NCBI GenBank assembly: GCA_963806635.1
Contig: CAWDZA010000024.1
Span: 62,001 to 126,000, forward strand
Direction of reading: 5' to 3'
DNA: 64,000 nucleotides
Source of the DNA: CAVVEQ01 sp963806635
GTDB taxonomy: Bacteria > Chloroflexota > Anaerolineae > Anaerolineales > Anaerolineaceae
This document shows positions 16,501 through 24,449 of this stretch, one piece after another. Position 1 is the first letter of the stretch. The number at the start of each line of letters is the position of its first letter. Position numbers and translations under genes: made by a program. The notes below the pieces were generated by a model, which saw only the letters and a list, made by a program, of their open reading frames with translations, was not told the DNA's origin and ran no database searches.

Positions 16501-17467
16501 TATTTCACAGGTAGCTTCTCCCGCTCCGGGACCAAAAACAGAAAACCAAAAGCAATACGCAGCCATGATGGAACAGGTGCTCACGCGCGGGCCGGCTCAG
16601 GCCGCGCCCGCCCCTGGCAAGAAGAAACGCTCCCGCAAGGTGCTTTGGATCGTGATCGCCGGGTTGGCGGTGATCCTGGTCCTGGTCCTGGCAGCCGTTG
16701 GGTTGGGATTCCTGCCCCTGCCCCAGCTCTTCTCCACTGAGACTGTGACCTTCTATAACACAGTCGAAACCCTTCCCCCAGATGCCCCGGTGCTTATCGC
16801 GCTTGAGTATTCTCCTGCGTTCGCCGCCGAGCTACAGCCCGTCAGTGAAGCCGTGATGGAGCAGCTGGCATTAAAACACGCCAGGGTTAGTTTCATTTCC
16901 ACCCAGCCCGCGGGACCCATCCTGGCGGAACAGCTTTTACAGGAAATCCACAACGTCAATCCTTCCTACGATCTCGCGGCGAATACAGCCAACCTGGGGT
17001 ATCTTGCCGGCGGTTCCACTGCATTACAGGGATTTAGCCTGAATCCCGCAAGCGTCACCCAAACTGGTTGGGATGGGCAGCCTGCTTGGAACAAAAACGC
17101 CCTGGCAGGAATTAATAATTTATCCCAATTTGCAGCCATCCTTGTGATTTCCGAGAATGCGGATATTTCCAGGGACTGGATAGAGCAGGTCCAGCCGAAA
17201 CTTGGTGGTGTTCCGTTGTTGATTGCCACCAGCGCGCAAACCGGACCGCTTCTCCAGCCCTATACCGCTTCCGGGCAGGTGGACGGTCTGGTGGCAGGGA
17301 TTTCCGGCGCTGCCGCTTACGAAAATATCCTGGGGAAACCTGCGCAGGGTTCCGCGCTCTGGCAGCTTTACCTGGCCGCCCAGATACTCGCAGTACTGGT
17401 GATCTTGCTGGGGTTGGTCTTACGCATCTCCCGCGACCGCAAAAAACTGCCTGGCGGTGAGGGCTAA
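13532..17467 (+). CDS. Giant zinc-ribbon, Pro-rich membrane protein with eleven Trp-Leu motifs
   Basis: The 1311-residue protein starts with a zinc ribbon (C6-x2-C9, C20-x2-C23). About 1000 residues of Pro/Ala/Glu-rich low-complexity sequence follow, then a basic stop-transfer 'GKKKRSRK', a TM segment at about 1036-1058, a globular domain of about 220 residues and a last TM at about 1278-1300 with a basic end. The linker is punctuated by a short acidic-Trp-Leu/Ile motif (mostly DWL, SWL, EWL) with Trp at 53, 94, 119, 181, 337, 591, 672, 733, 844, 916 and 944. This looks like a disordered cytoplasmic tether with repeated binding motifs joined to an outer domain. The outer domain ('LIALEYSPAFAAELQPVSEA', 'ILAEQLLQEI') loosely resembles the membrane block partners only by context. 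Function unknown. Confidence 0.75.
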   Translation: MPETICQICGTPNPPDAVICSTCHSRLGPPPGRTQSLDTPGEQPSPGKENLEWLERVRELNAQDQLSKSGGFSASVPPSIPTPIPEAEVENPDWLHNTRDLAAAQKPPNQTPAGEDLSWLNELRASTGSLTPPPAIPTNAAEVLAAAAFAKHQEEMEDTEHLGETQQLAPRSSIPGSASDWLDKLGALGENEQLKPGFEDSFGSPPAEIGTVVNYDIDRATGSLGKPEETVVPVPASLEPVPPPIEPAATPPVVENIPPAQVPEATAPRPEQVPGQSAAPAAGLDLAFLDSMLAETPVAEAPFEHEAGVLPSQPAPINENVPSEVPSAPPSEPSLSWLQELQNLPEPQSAQTLEPSIEAAASPPAEILEFIPTPPPVVAEGMPKLDLSVEEPGVPPLPAAELPSQFTSEELDARLLNQFAPSIPEEIKAPPTPSVPPAPSAPPPQPSQELKSMPGFSSTGLTGFLGSDALAEMGMEGILPPERTPASTPASPPPAPPPIAPAREAAPPTIIPSLEIPAAQPPMAQAGFPDGSIQPPAAAPKPPAAQPIMEDPLFHPPASSLEGIQLSEEPYAGVQSVDLGSLQPSEETPDWLKQYASEFKVDENQASLFPSQEELSKVPASDSGIPPASPQPPAAPSQTEKYTADVSAPLDFTVPEPQPVVPAAAEIQNQDWLNTVINETPASPADLFKDVEEPRFAAPEEELPAQPAQDSKPPAWVMEPGQHSGFTGPLPDWLQELEGDQEVRSSPAAQEEIIPDLFVSPSSTAPAAPEPEPKEERIGIEAAVVPGLSDLGIQTENLFQSPEPQGEALPPHKEPSLEDLGIHPEEFFPSKEPPGETPLPQPDWLSSLPAMQDGAEPAPVQPEPGPSQFKKDETPSAAASVLGVKAMSQASNGAPPQNAGKPSPAVPFGMESLPDWISAEHGDGESSDGSPDQPALAQAEMPGWLEALKPVGMAKAALSTSQPATPSGTPVTGSLKTTTGSLGGKPSAPSISQVASPAPGPKTENQKQYAAMMEQVLTRGPAQAAPAPGKKKRSRKVLWIVIAGLAVILVLVLAAVGLGFLPLPQLFSTETVTFYNTVETLPPDAPVLIALEYSPAFAAELQPVSEAVMEQLALKHARVSFISTQPAGPILAEQLLQEIHNVNPSYDLAANTANLGYLAGGSTALQGFSLNPASVTQTGWDGQPAWNKNALAGINNLSQFAAILVISENADISRDWIEQVQPKLGGVPLLIATSAQTGPLLQPYTASGQVDGLVAGISGAAAYENILGKPAQGSALWQLYLAAQILAVLVILLGLVLRISRDRKKLPGGEG

Positions 17468-17470
17468 CCC

Positions 17471-18142
17471 ATGTCTAATGCTGAGCTGCCTTGGACACTG
17501 GCAAGTTTCATCCTCACCCTGCTAGTCTTCAGCTTCCTTTTTGGGGATAACCCGGTATTTCGTTTCACCCTGGCACTGTTGGTGGGAACAACAACCGGGT
17601 ATTTATTAGTCATGCTGATCCAGCAGTTTATAGGTCCAAAATTAATTCACACCCTCCAATCCGGAGGGTACCAACTCGCAGCGATTCCAATAATCCTTTG
17701 CGTTCTGCTGATGTTGCGGCTCATCCCCCGCTACTCCCGGCTTGGGAACATTTCCATGGGGTTCCTGGTGGGCACTGGCGCGGCGGTGATCATTGGCGGA
17801 TCTATCTTTGGAACCCTCTTGCCTCAGCTCCTTGCCTCCATCAGGCAATTCTCCTCCTGGCGCTCTATGGCCAGCCCAGAGGGGATCGTGAAGTTCCTGG
17901 AAGGCGGGCTGATCCTTTTTGGGACGATCACCAGCCTGATGTATTTTCAATTCACACAACGGCAGAAACCAACTCCAGTGGTACTGCAACCGAATTGGGG
18001 GGATCGGATCCGCGCGGTTGGGAAGTTCTTTATTGTGGTCACCCTTGGTGCGGTGTTCGCAGGGGTTTTCAGCGCATCCATCACAGCCCTTGTCTCGCGG
18101 CTGGCATTTCTTTGGGATACCGTCCGGATGTTCATCGGGTAA
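17471..18142 (+). CDS. Multi-pass membrane protein of unknown function
   Basis: The 223-residue protein has about six hydrophobic segments, starting 'LPWTLASFILTLLVFSFLFGDNPVFRFTLALLVGTTTGYLLVMLIQQF' and ending 'AVFAGVFSASITALVSRLAFLWDTVRMFIG'. It lies three bases after the zinc-ribbon protein and four before the MutL-like gene, so it is almost certainly in the same transcript. No family recognised. Confidence 0.65.
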   Translation: MSNAELPWTLASFILTLLVFSFLFGDNPVFRFTLALLVGTTTGYLLVMLIQQFIGPKLIHTLQSGGYQLAAIPIILCVLLMLRLIPRYSRLGNISMGFLVGTGAAVIIGGSIFGTLLPQLLASIRQFSSWRSMASPEGIVKFLEGGLILFGTITSLMYFQFTQRQKPTPVVLQPNWGDRIRAVGKFFIVVTLGAVFAGVFSASITALVSRLAFLWDTVRMFIG

Positions 18143-18145
18143 TCC

Positions 18146-19866
18146 ATGGCTGTTCCGTTTACCAAGGTAACCTCACTGCTGGCAGTCGAGATCGGCTCGT
18201 GCAACACTCGGGCGGTGCTCTTTGATCAGGCTGCCGGGCAGTTCCATTATCTTTCTGCTGCCAGTGCGCCCACCTCAATAATCCACCCCTTCCACAATAT
18301 TAACGACGCCCTGCTCCAGGCATTGATGAGTTTACAAACTGCATCCTCGCGGTCGCTGATGGATGACACCTCTCATTTGATATTGCCCTCCCTCGCGGAT
18401 GGCTCAGGTGTGGATGGACTTGTGGTCACCCACTCCGCCGGCAAGCCGCTCCGCATTCTCACCATAGGTCTGCTGCCGGATTTTTCCGCGAAAAGCGCGC
18501 GGAACCTGGCGCTCACACTCCCAAACTGCCAGGTGTTCGGTATGGATCCGGGTCAGACTCCCCGGCGGGTGGATCAATTGGATGCGATCATAACCAGCGA
18601 GCCGGATATCATCCTTTTTGCCGGAGGAACGGATCACGGGTCCGTAAATGCCATCCGGAAACTCGAAGAGGTCATCCTGCAGGCGTGCAAATCCTTCCCT
18701 GCAGAGCGGGTACCGGTGGTAATTTTCGCTGGGAATTCCATCCTGGCAGACGAAATGGAAGAGCACTTCGAAAAGGTCGCCAATTTCTTCACTGCCTCGA
18801 ATATCCGCCCCGAGGTGGAAAAAGAAGATTTCACCTCTGCTGAAGAAGTCCTGAGCGGCGTAGTTACAAGTATCCGCGCCTCCCAATACGAGGGATTTAA
18901 AAATTTACTGAAGATCAGCTCCACGCCACCTATCCCTTCCTCCGTCGGTTTCAGCCGGGTCGTACGCTACCTTAGCCTGCGCTACCCCTCCTCTAAAGGA
19001 GTGCTGGGGATTGACCTGGGGGCTGCCGCCACAACCCTGGTGAGCGCCTGGCAGGGATCTTCAGAAGTCACCGTCGCACCTTACGGGTTGGGGCAGGGAT
19101 TAAAACTTTCCTCGAAGAAAACTCGGCAGAATCGGTTTCTCAATGGCTCTCTGAGCAAAGTGCAATGGATGCTGCTCCGGATTATCTCTGGCAGAAAAGT
19201 CTGTATCCGCAGACTGTGCCTGCCACCGCGGAAACCCTGGATATCGAACAAGCTGCGGCGAGGGAGATCCTTCAATCCTCGATGAAAAAACACGTAAAGC
19301 AGGCTTGCGTAGAAAATGCCTGTTATGAATCCATCCTGGTAAGCGGTTCCACGCTCACCCGCACCCCCCAGCCAGGAGAAGCCCTAATGATGATCCTGGA
19401 CGGAATCCAGCCAGTGGGGATCACCTCGATCATCCTGGATCGAAACGGGTTGGCTTCACTGCTTGGGGCAGCAGCAGTCATCAATCCGCTGATCCCCGTG
19501 CAGGTGATCGATTCGAGTGCGTTCACCAGCCTGGCGACGGTGATCGCCCCCTGTGCGAAGGCAAAGCCAGGCACCCCCATCCTAAGGGTTTCAATCGATT
19601 ACGGGCAGAGCAGCGTGACCCGCCTGGATGTTAAAATGGGCAGCCTGGTCGCTTTCCCCCTTCCGCCCGGACAAACCGCCAACCTCATGATGGAGCCTGC
19701 CCGCGGGGTTGTGATCGATCCGGTACGGAAAGCCACTGGTTTTAAGGTGTTTGGGGGACTATGCGGTGTGGTGATCGACGCACGCGGCCGTCCTCTCAGT
19801 TTGCCCCAGGATGGCGATTTACGCAGGCAGACCCTGCAGCACTGGGCGTCCATCCTCGGCGCTTGA
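18146..19866 (+). CDS. MutL-like (glutamate mutase L family) ASKHA protein, interrupted by one frameshift
   Basis: Two overlapping frames together give about 573 residues. The first has 'SLLAVEIGSCNTRAVLFDQ' (ASKHA phosphate-1), 'PDIILFAGGTDHGSVNAIRKLEEVI', 'VVIFAGNSILADEMEE' and 'GVLGIDLGAAATTLVSAW'. The second continues 'LWQKSLYPQTVPATAETLDIEQAAAREIL' and 'ALMMILDGIQPVGITSIILD'. This is the MutL family, named for a protein encoded beside glutamate mutase, with an actin-like ATPase fold. One A appears to be missing in the run at 19102-19105; restoring it joins the frames as LKTFLEENSAESVSQWL. No mutase subunit lies nearby, so the name is family-level only. Confidence 0.75.
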
Positions 19867-19900
19867 TCGCTGGCATGCTTCCTGCATCAAATTGGGGGAC

Positions 19901-20953
19901 ATGGCTATGCCAATCTCGCATTTTACCCAGCAGACCCGCATCCGGCGCACCCGCATGCTCCCCCAGGAGGGAGAGATCACGGTTCGCAGGGATCAAAAAG
20001 TTGGCGCGATGGACCCGGTGGGAAATTGTTACCTCCCAGGCAGGCATGAACTGATCGATCTCTACCAAGCCCTGGGTATTTCGCAAAAAACACCTTTGGA
20101 AACCATCACCGACCGCAATGCCGGGGAAACACTGCAAAAAGGCGATATCCTGGCCAAGACCGGAAAAATGATAAAGAAGATCGTCCGTGCTCCGGCGGAT
20201 TGCTATATCGAATCCATCGAAGATGGAAAGATGCTGTTGGAACTGCTTGAACCGCCATTTGAGCTGAAAGCAGGTCTGGATGGGATCGTCCGTGAGGTGA
20301 ACCCCAACTGGTCGGTGGTGCTGGAGACTTTTGGCTGCCTTCTGCAGGGAGTGTGGGGAAATGGGCGGGTTTCCTCGGGACTCTTGGTCAATACAGTGAG
20401 ACCTGGTGTGGAGGAATTCGCCCGCGGCAGCGTGGATGTGACCATGCGTGGGGCGATTGTGGCTGGCAGTTACTGCTGCACCCAGCAGGCGCTGGAAGCT
20501 GCCGTGGATTTTTCATTGAGGGGATTGATCCTCTCCAGCATGTCTTCTTCGTTGGTGGGATATGCATTGAAAATGGAAGTTCCCCTTATCCTGATGGAAG
20601 GGTTCGGATCCATCCCGCTCAATCCCGTGGCGTTGAACCTATTAACCCAATTCGACCGTCACAATGCCTGCCTGAACGCCTGTTCCTGGGATGTTTATGA
20701 AGGCAGCCGTCCTGAAGTGATTATCCCCCTGCCGGGAACCGGCAGCGATCCGCGGGAAGGCGGTCATGTACATCAGGGCAGCCGGGTGCGGGTTAAGGTT
20801 CCACCGTATGCAGGCGCGGTGGGTGTCGTCACGCAGCTCCGTGATGGGGATACAACAATCCACAGCGGGCTGCGCGGCAAGTGCGCCGAAGTGAAGTTCG
20901 AACGGCTGCCATTGACTTCTTATCCCGTGACCAACCTTGATATTCTGGAATGA
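19901..20953 (+). CDS. Conserved protein with barrel-like C-terminus, partner of the MutL-like gene
   Basis: About 350 residues, soluble, with no TM segment. The N-terminal half has hairpin-type sequence ('RRDQKVGAMDPVGNCYLPGR', 'GETLQKGDILAKTGKMIKKIVRAPADCYIE'), like sandwich-barrel-hybrid or lipoyl-type folds. The middle has 'GSVDVTMRGAIVAGSYCCTQQALEAA', and the C-terminus 'GSRVRVKVPPYAGAVGVVTQL' resembles a KOW-like strand pair. The upstream frame to 19811 overlaps the MutL-like gene. ATG 19901 or ATG 19907 after GGGGG (19893-19898) are the plausible starts. Function unknown. Confidence 0.65.
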   Translation: MAMPISHFTQQTRIRRTRMLPQEGEITVRRDQKVGAMDPVGNCYLPGRHELIDLYQALGISQKTPLETITDRNAGETLQKGDILAKTGKMIKKIVRAPADCYIESIEDGKMLLELLEPPFELKAGLDGIVREVNPNWSVVLETFGCLLQGVWGNGRVSSGLLVNTVRPGVEEFARGSVDVTMRGAIVAGSYCCTQQALEAAVDFSLRGLILSSMSSSLVGYALKMEVPLILMEGFGSIPLNPVALNLLTQFDRHNACLNACSWDVYEGSRPEVIIPLPGTGSDPREGGHVHQGSRVRVKVPPYAGAVGVVTQLRDGDTTIHSGLRGKCAEVKFERLPLTSYPVTNLDILE

Positions 20954-20986
20954 TTCTTGCATCTCAAAGCAAGAGGAGTAGAGCCT

Positions 20987-21553
20987 ATGACCACCCCCCT
21001 TCATGATGACAGCCAGTTTGAAGATTTTATCGAAGAACCGGCACCAAAGCCTTCTAATAACCGCAATTTCTACATCGCCATCGGTATCATTGGATTCATG
21101 ACCGTTGTAATCCTGGTGGTTCTGGTGATCGTGGCAACCATGGTTGTGCCAGCCCAAAACGCCAAGCGCAATGCTGACGCCGCTCAGATCTATGCGGCCA
21201 ACACCGCCACCTCCATCGCTGCCACAGTACGCGCCGCTACCGAACAATTCCTGCTCACCCCTTCCATCACACCCACCCCCACCAACCCGCCGTTACCCAC
21301 CGCCACACCGGTCCTGGCACTGGGAACGCCCATCTCTGAAACGCTCTCGGCTGAACAAGCCGCGCAGACTGCCACAGTGGAAGCCATGCTCACCCAGGCT
21401 GCCGGTGGACCCACCTCAACCGCCACGCCCTCCAACCTACCCAATACAGGGTTTGCCGATGATTACGGCATCCCCTTGATGGTCGGACTCACTGCTTTAT
21501 TCATCGCCATCATTTTCCTCACACGCAAGCTCCGTTCTTCCTCCTCTGCCTGA
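20987..21553 (+). CDS. Membrane protein with Thr/Pro linker and LPNTG-TM-basic tail
   Basis: 188 residues. There is a cytoplasmic acidic N-terminus, a TM segment at about 28-52 ('YIAIGIIGFMTVVILVVLVIVATMVV') and an Ala/Thr/Pro-rich outer region with 'TPSITPTPTNPPLPTATP'. It ends with LPNTG, a second TM ('GIPLMVGLTALFIAIIFL') and 'TRKLRSSSSA'. LPxTG-TM-basic is the sortase sorting signal of Gram-positives; here it follows an N-terminal anchor rather than a cleavable signal peptide. ATG 20987 has AAGAGGAG eight bases upstream. A hairpin terminator follows at 21605. Confidence 0.7.
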   Translation: MTTPLHDDSQFEDFIEEPAPKPSNNRNFYIAIGIIGFMTVVILVVLVIVATMVVPAQNAKRNADAAQIYAANTATSIAATVRAATEQFLLTPSITPTPTNPPLPTATPVLALGTPISETLSAEQAAQTATVEAMLTQAAGGPTSTATPSNLPNTGFADDYGIPLMVGLTALFIAIIFLTRKLRSSSSA

Positions 21554-21604
21554 TCCCGCCTCCAAGCGTCAGGGTTCTGAGTCTCCTTTTTACCTCCGTT
21601 GCAG

Positions 21605-21640
21605 CGAAACCGCCCTTCTTTCAAAGGGCGGTTTCGTTTA
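21605..21640. terminator. Rho-independent terminator, probably bidirectional
   Basis: A 13-bp perfect stem (21605-21617 with 21624-21636), six-base loop, then GTTTAT. It lies between the convergent LPNTG gene (plus) and phosphohexomutase gene (minus). Confidence 0.8.
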
Positions 21641-21662
21641 TATAAATTCAGGATTTGGGAAA

Positions 21663-23123
21663 TTACATGAACTCAGTCGTGAGAGTAGCCCCGTAATCCA
21701 ACAGAGCTTTGACCATCTCGGGAGAGCGCCCCTCTGCATAGACCCGCAGCACAGGTTCTGTTCCCGAAGGTCTGATCAGCAGCCAGGAGTCATCCCCAAG
21801 GATATATTTGATCCCGTCGAAGGAGATCACATTGGCGACTTTCTCGCCACCGATCGATGCCGGGGCTTCCGCGGTCAACTTGCTGGTCATTTTCTCCTTG
21901 GCCACCGGGTATTTAAGACGCATATCCTTGCGCTCGTAAAAAGCCGGACCCACGTCGTGAAGCAGATCCTCCACCAGTTCGTGGAACGGAACCTTCGCGT
22001 CTGCAACCATCTCCAGGATGAGCAAGCCCAGGATGACGCCATCACCCTCGGGGATGTGCCCGCGGAAGGAAATGCCCCCGGATTCTTCCCCGCCAATGAG
22101 CACATCTTCCTTCAGCATGTAATCGGCAATATGGTTGAAACCCACCGGTGTTTCATGCAGGGTCAATCCATAGCGTGCAGCCAGGCGATCGATCATGCGC
22201 GTGGTGGAAACGGTGCGTACCACCGAGCCCTTCCAACCCTTTTTCTCCACCAGGTAACGAAGGGCAAGAGCCATGATCTTATGCGGGTCGATAAAAATAC
22301 CACGCTCGTCCATGGCGCCGATCCGGTCCGCGTCGCCATCCGTGGCGAGGCCAAAATCGCCCAATCCCGTGGCAATGGCACCCGATAGGGCTCCCAGGTA
22401 ACGCGCGATGGGTTCAGGGTGCACACCTCCGAAACCGGGGTTCATTTCGCTGCGGATCTCGCTCACCTCGGTGCCGCAGCCCTGCAGGATACCTTTGATC
22501 ATCCCCCGCCCCGATCCGTACATCGAATCCACCACCACGCGCATGGGATGCTCGGCGATCTTATCGAAATCGATCAGCTTGCGGACGTGGTCGTAATAAG
22601 CCGGGGTGGGATTGAAACGCTGGATCAAACCAGCCTCGCGGGCGTGTTCCATTTCCATCAGGTTCGGCCCGCGGGCACGCTCCTCGTTATCGTTTAAATA
22701 AATTTCAACACGTTTGCACTGTTCGGGAGAAGCAGAGTTCGCTCCAGCAGACTTGAGCTTTACCCCGTTATACCGTGGGGCATTGTGCGAGGCTGTGATC
22801 ATGATGCCTGCAATGGCGTTCAATTCCCGCACGGCATAGGAAATGACCGGGGTGGGCGCATCCGCCTGTGCCAAAAAAACGGTAAATCCATTCGCTGCCA
22901 GCACCCGTGCTGCCTCGCTGGCGTATCGGTCGGATAGAAACCGGGTATCAAAACCCACCACCATCTTTTTCGGGTCCGGTCGTTTTTCCAGCTTCACGCC
23001 GTTGATCCAGGTATCCGAAGCCACCGCGTCAGCAATAGCCTGGCTGACAAGCCGAAGGTTGGTGAAAGTGAACGTGTCTGAAATAACGGCGCGCCAGCCG
23101 TCGGTTCCAAAATGAATGGTCAT
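21663..23123 (-). CDS. Phosphoglucomutase/phosphomannomutase family protein
   Basis: The 486-residue enzyme starts 'MTIHFGTDGWRAVI', has the phosphoserine loop 'IMITASHNAPRYNGVKL', the metal loop 'LATDGDADRIGAMDE', the sugar-binding 'IGGEESGGISFRGHIPEGDG' and the phosphate loop 'LIRPSGTEPVLRVYAEG'. These are the four canonical regions of the alpha-D-phosphohexomutase superfamily. It interconverts hexose 1- and 6-phosphates and would feed nucleotide-sugar synthesis for the polysaccharide cluster. Glucose versus mannose versus glucosamine specificity is not decided. Confidence 0.92.
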   Translation of the reverse strand: MTIHFGTDGWRAVISDTFTFTNLRLVSQAIADAVASDTWINGVKLEKRPDPKKMVVGFDTRFLSDRYASEAARVLAANGFTVFLAQADAPTPVISYAVRELNAIAGIMITASHNAPRYNGVKLKSAGANSASPEQCKRVEIYLNDNEERARGPNLMEMEHAREAGLIQRFNPTPAYYDHVRKLIDFDKIAEHPMRVVVDSMYGSGRGMIKGILQGCGTEVSEIRSEMNPGFGGVHPEPIARYLGALSGAIATGLGDFGLATDGDADRIGAMDERGIFIDPHKIMALALRYLVEKKGWKGSVVRTVSTTRMIDRLAARYGLTLHETPVGFNHIADYMLKEDVLIGGEESGGISFRGHIPEGDGVILGLLILEMVADAKVPFHELVEDLLHDVGPAFYERKDMRLKYPVAKEKMTSKLTAEAPASIGGEKVANVISFDGIKYILGDDSWLLIRPSGTEPVLRVYAEGRSPEMVKALLDYGATLTTEFM

Positions 23124-23169
23124 GAATCACTCCGCATTGATTTACCGGGCGAGAGCCGGGACGCCTATT

Positions 23170-24345
23170 TTACCACCCCGGTGCCGGCGTGGCAGTGGAA
23201 AGCAGATCACGCACGATCCAGCCCTCGCGTCCGTCGTTCAGACGGACGTGTGCCCAGGTGGTTGTGCCGTCGTCGAATGAATCCGGCAGAATCACCACCA
23301 GGTATCCGTTCAGCAGGCTGGCGATCACCTTGGCGCCAAAATTGGGCGATTCGCGAATGATCACACCGTTGCTATCCGGCGCCTTGATATACGCCTGCGC
23401 CAGGGTGGGCTCCACCGTCAAGGTAGGCGTTTCGGTGCTGGTGGGAATGAGGGTTGGGGTGGCTGTCTCGGTTCCAGTAGGGGCCAGGGTAGGCGTGTCG
23501 GTAGCAGTCGGAACAGAGGTATCCGTCGGGATCGGGGTGGGCAACGCCAACTGTGTGGAGACCGCCGAACCGAATCCGAGCAGCGCGATGAGGATGACGA
23601 TGCAGATCAGCACGATGGACATCGCCAGCCCGTAACCGAAGGGCGTTTGTGGACGCAGGCGCATGAGCAACAGAACGATGGTAACAACCAGCGCTGTCCA
23701 GGCAAGGTTGACCAGGAAAACGATCAGCCCGTCCGGCCACATGCCCGCCGCGCGGCTGGTGATGCCGAAACCCGCGACCGCAATGGGGATGTAAAGCTCG
23801 TAGGCGATCGCCACGCTGGCCACCAGCGGCCTGGTACTGGGGTTGCGCACAAGCAGGTAGGTGCAGAGCGCCGCGCCGACGGTGAGCAGCAGGAAATCCG
23901 GCCAGGCAAAATAGGTATGAAAGAGGGAATTCGTGAAGATCAGGCCAGGGATGAATTTGCTAATCAGCCCACCGAGGGCTCCGCAGCCGAAGACGATAAG
24001 GCTGCCCAGGATTATGCCCCCCAGACACTGCAGGAAGAACCGCCCCGAGCCAACAACCGTGGCCAGCCCCAGTCCCAGCGCCGGACCCATGAAGGGGGAG
24101 AGCAGCGCCGCCAGGATGAAAATGGCAGGGGCGTCGGTGAAGATGGCAACAACCAGGACGATGCCCGCCAGTAGGGAGAAGATGAAGAAATCACCCGTGG
24201 GAACGATCCTCCGTGCCAGGTCGGTAAGAAAGGCTTCCCGTTCGCCGTTCTCGTAGGGATAGAGCTGGCGCTTGGAGCGCCTTCGCCGGGCGGGAGGGAG
24301 GCTTGATCCGGCTGGCGGGAGAGGTTCGTTCATCGGAAGGCTCAT
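23170..24345 (-). CDS. DUF389-like membrane protein fused to an SH3-like domain
   Basis: 391 residues. A basic cytoplasmic N-terminus is followed by six to seven TM segments with 'IFILAALLSPFMGPALGLGLA', the DUF389 (TIGR00341-type) signature. A Thr/Pro linker of about 60 residues ('PTPIPTDTSVPTATDTPT') follows. The C-terminus is a bacterial SH3-like domain, 'GVIIRESPNFGAKVIASLLNGYLVVILPD...TTWAHVRLNDGREGWIVRDLL'. The SH3 part would sit outside the cell and could bind peptidoglycan or peptides. The DUF389 function is unknown. It is divergent from the lipoprotein gene at 24450. Confidence 0.8.
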   Translation of the reverse strand: MSLPMNEPLPPAGSSLPPARRRRSKRQLYPYENGEREAFLTDLARRIVPTGDFFIFSLLAGIVLVVAIFTDAPAIFILAALLSPFMGPALGLGLATVVGSGRFFLQCLGGIILGSLIVFGCGALGGLISKFIPGLIFTNSLFHTYFAWPDFLLLTVGAALCTYLLVRNPSTRPLVASVAIAYELYIPIAVAGFGITSRAAGMWPDGLIVFLVNLAWTALVVTIVLLLMRLRPQTPFGYGLAMSIVLICIVILIALLGFGSAVSTQLALPTPIPTDTSVPTATDTPTLAPTGTETATPTLIPTSTETPTLTVEPTLAQAYIKAPDSNGVIIRESPNFGAKVIASLLNGYLVVILPDSFDDGTTTWAHVRLNDGREGWIVRDLLSTATPAPGW

Positions 24346-24449
24346 GGCTTTTTCCTGATTATGGAATCCATAAATTGATTATACATTCCTTTGAAAAGAG
24401 GCTGCTGGATGAGGGTAAAATTAGGCAATTCGCGGATAGAGGTACCCAA

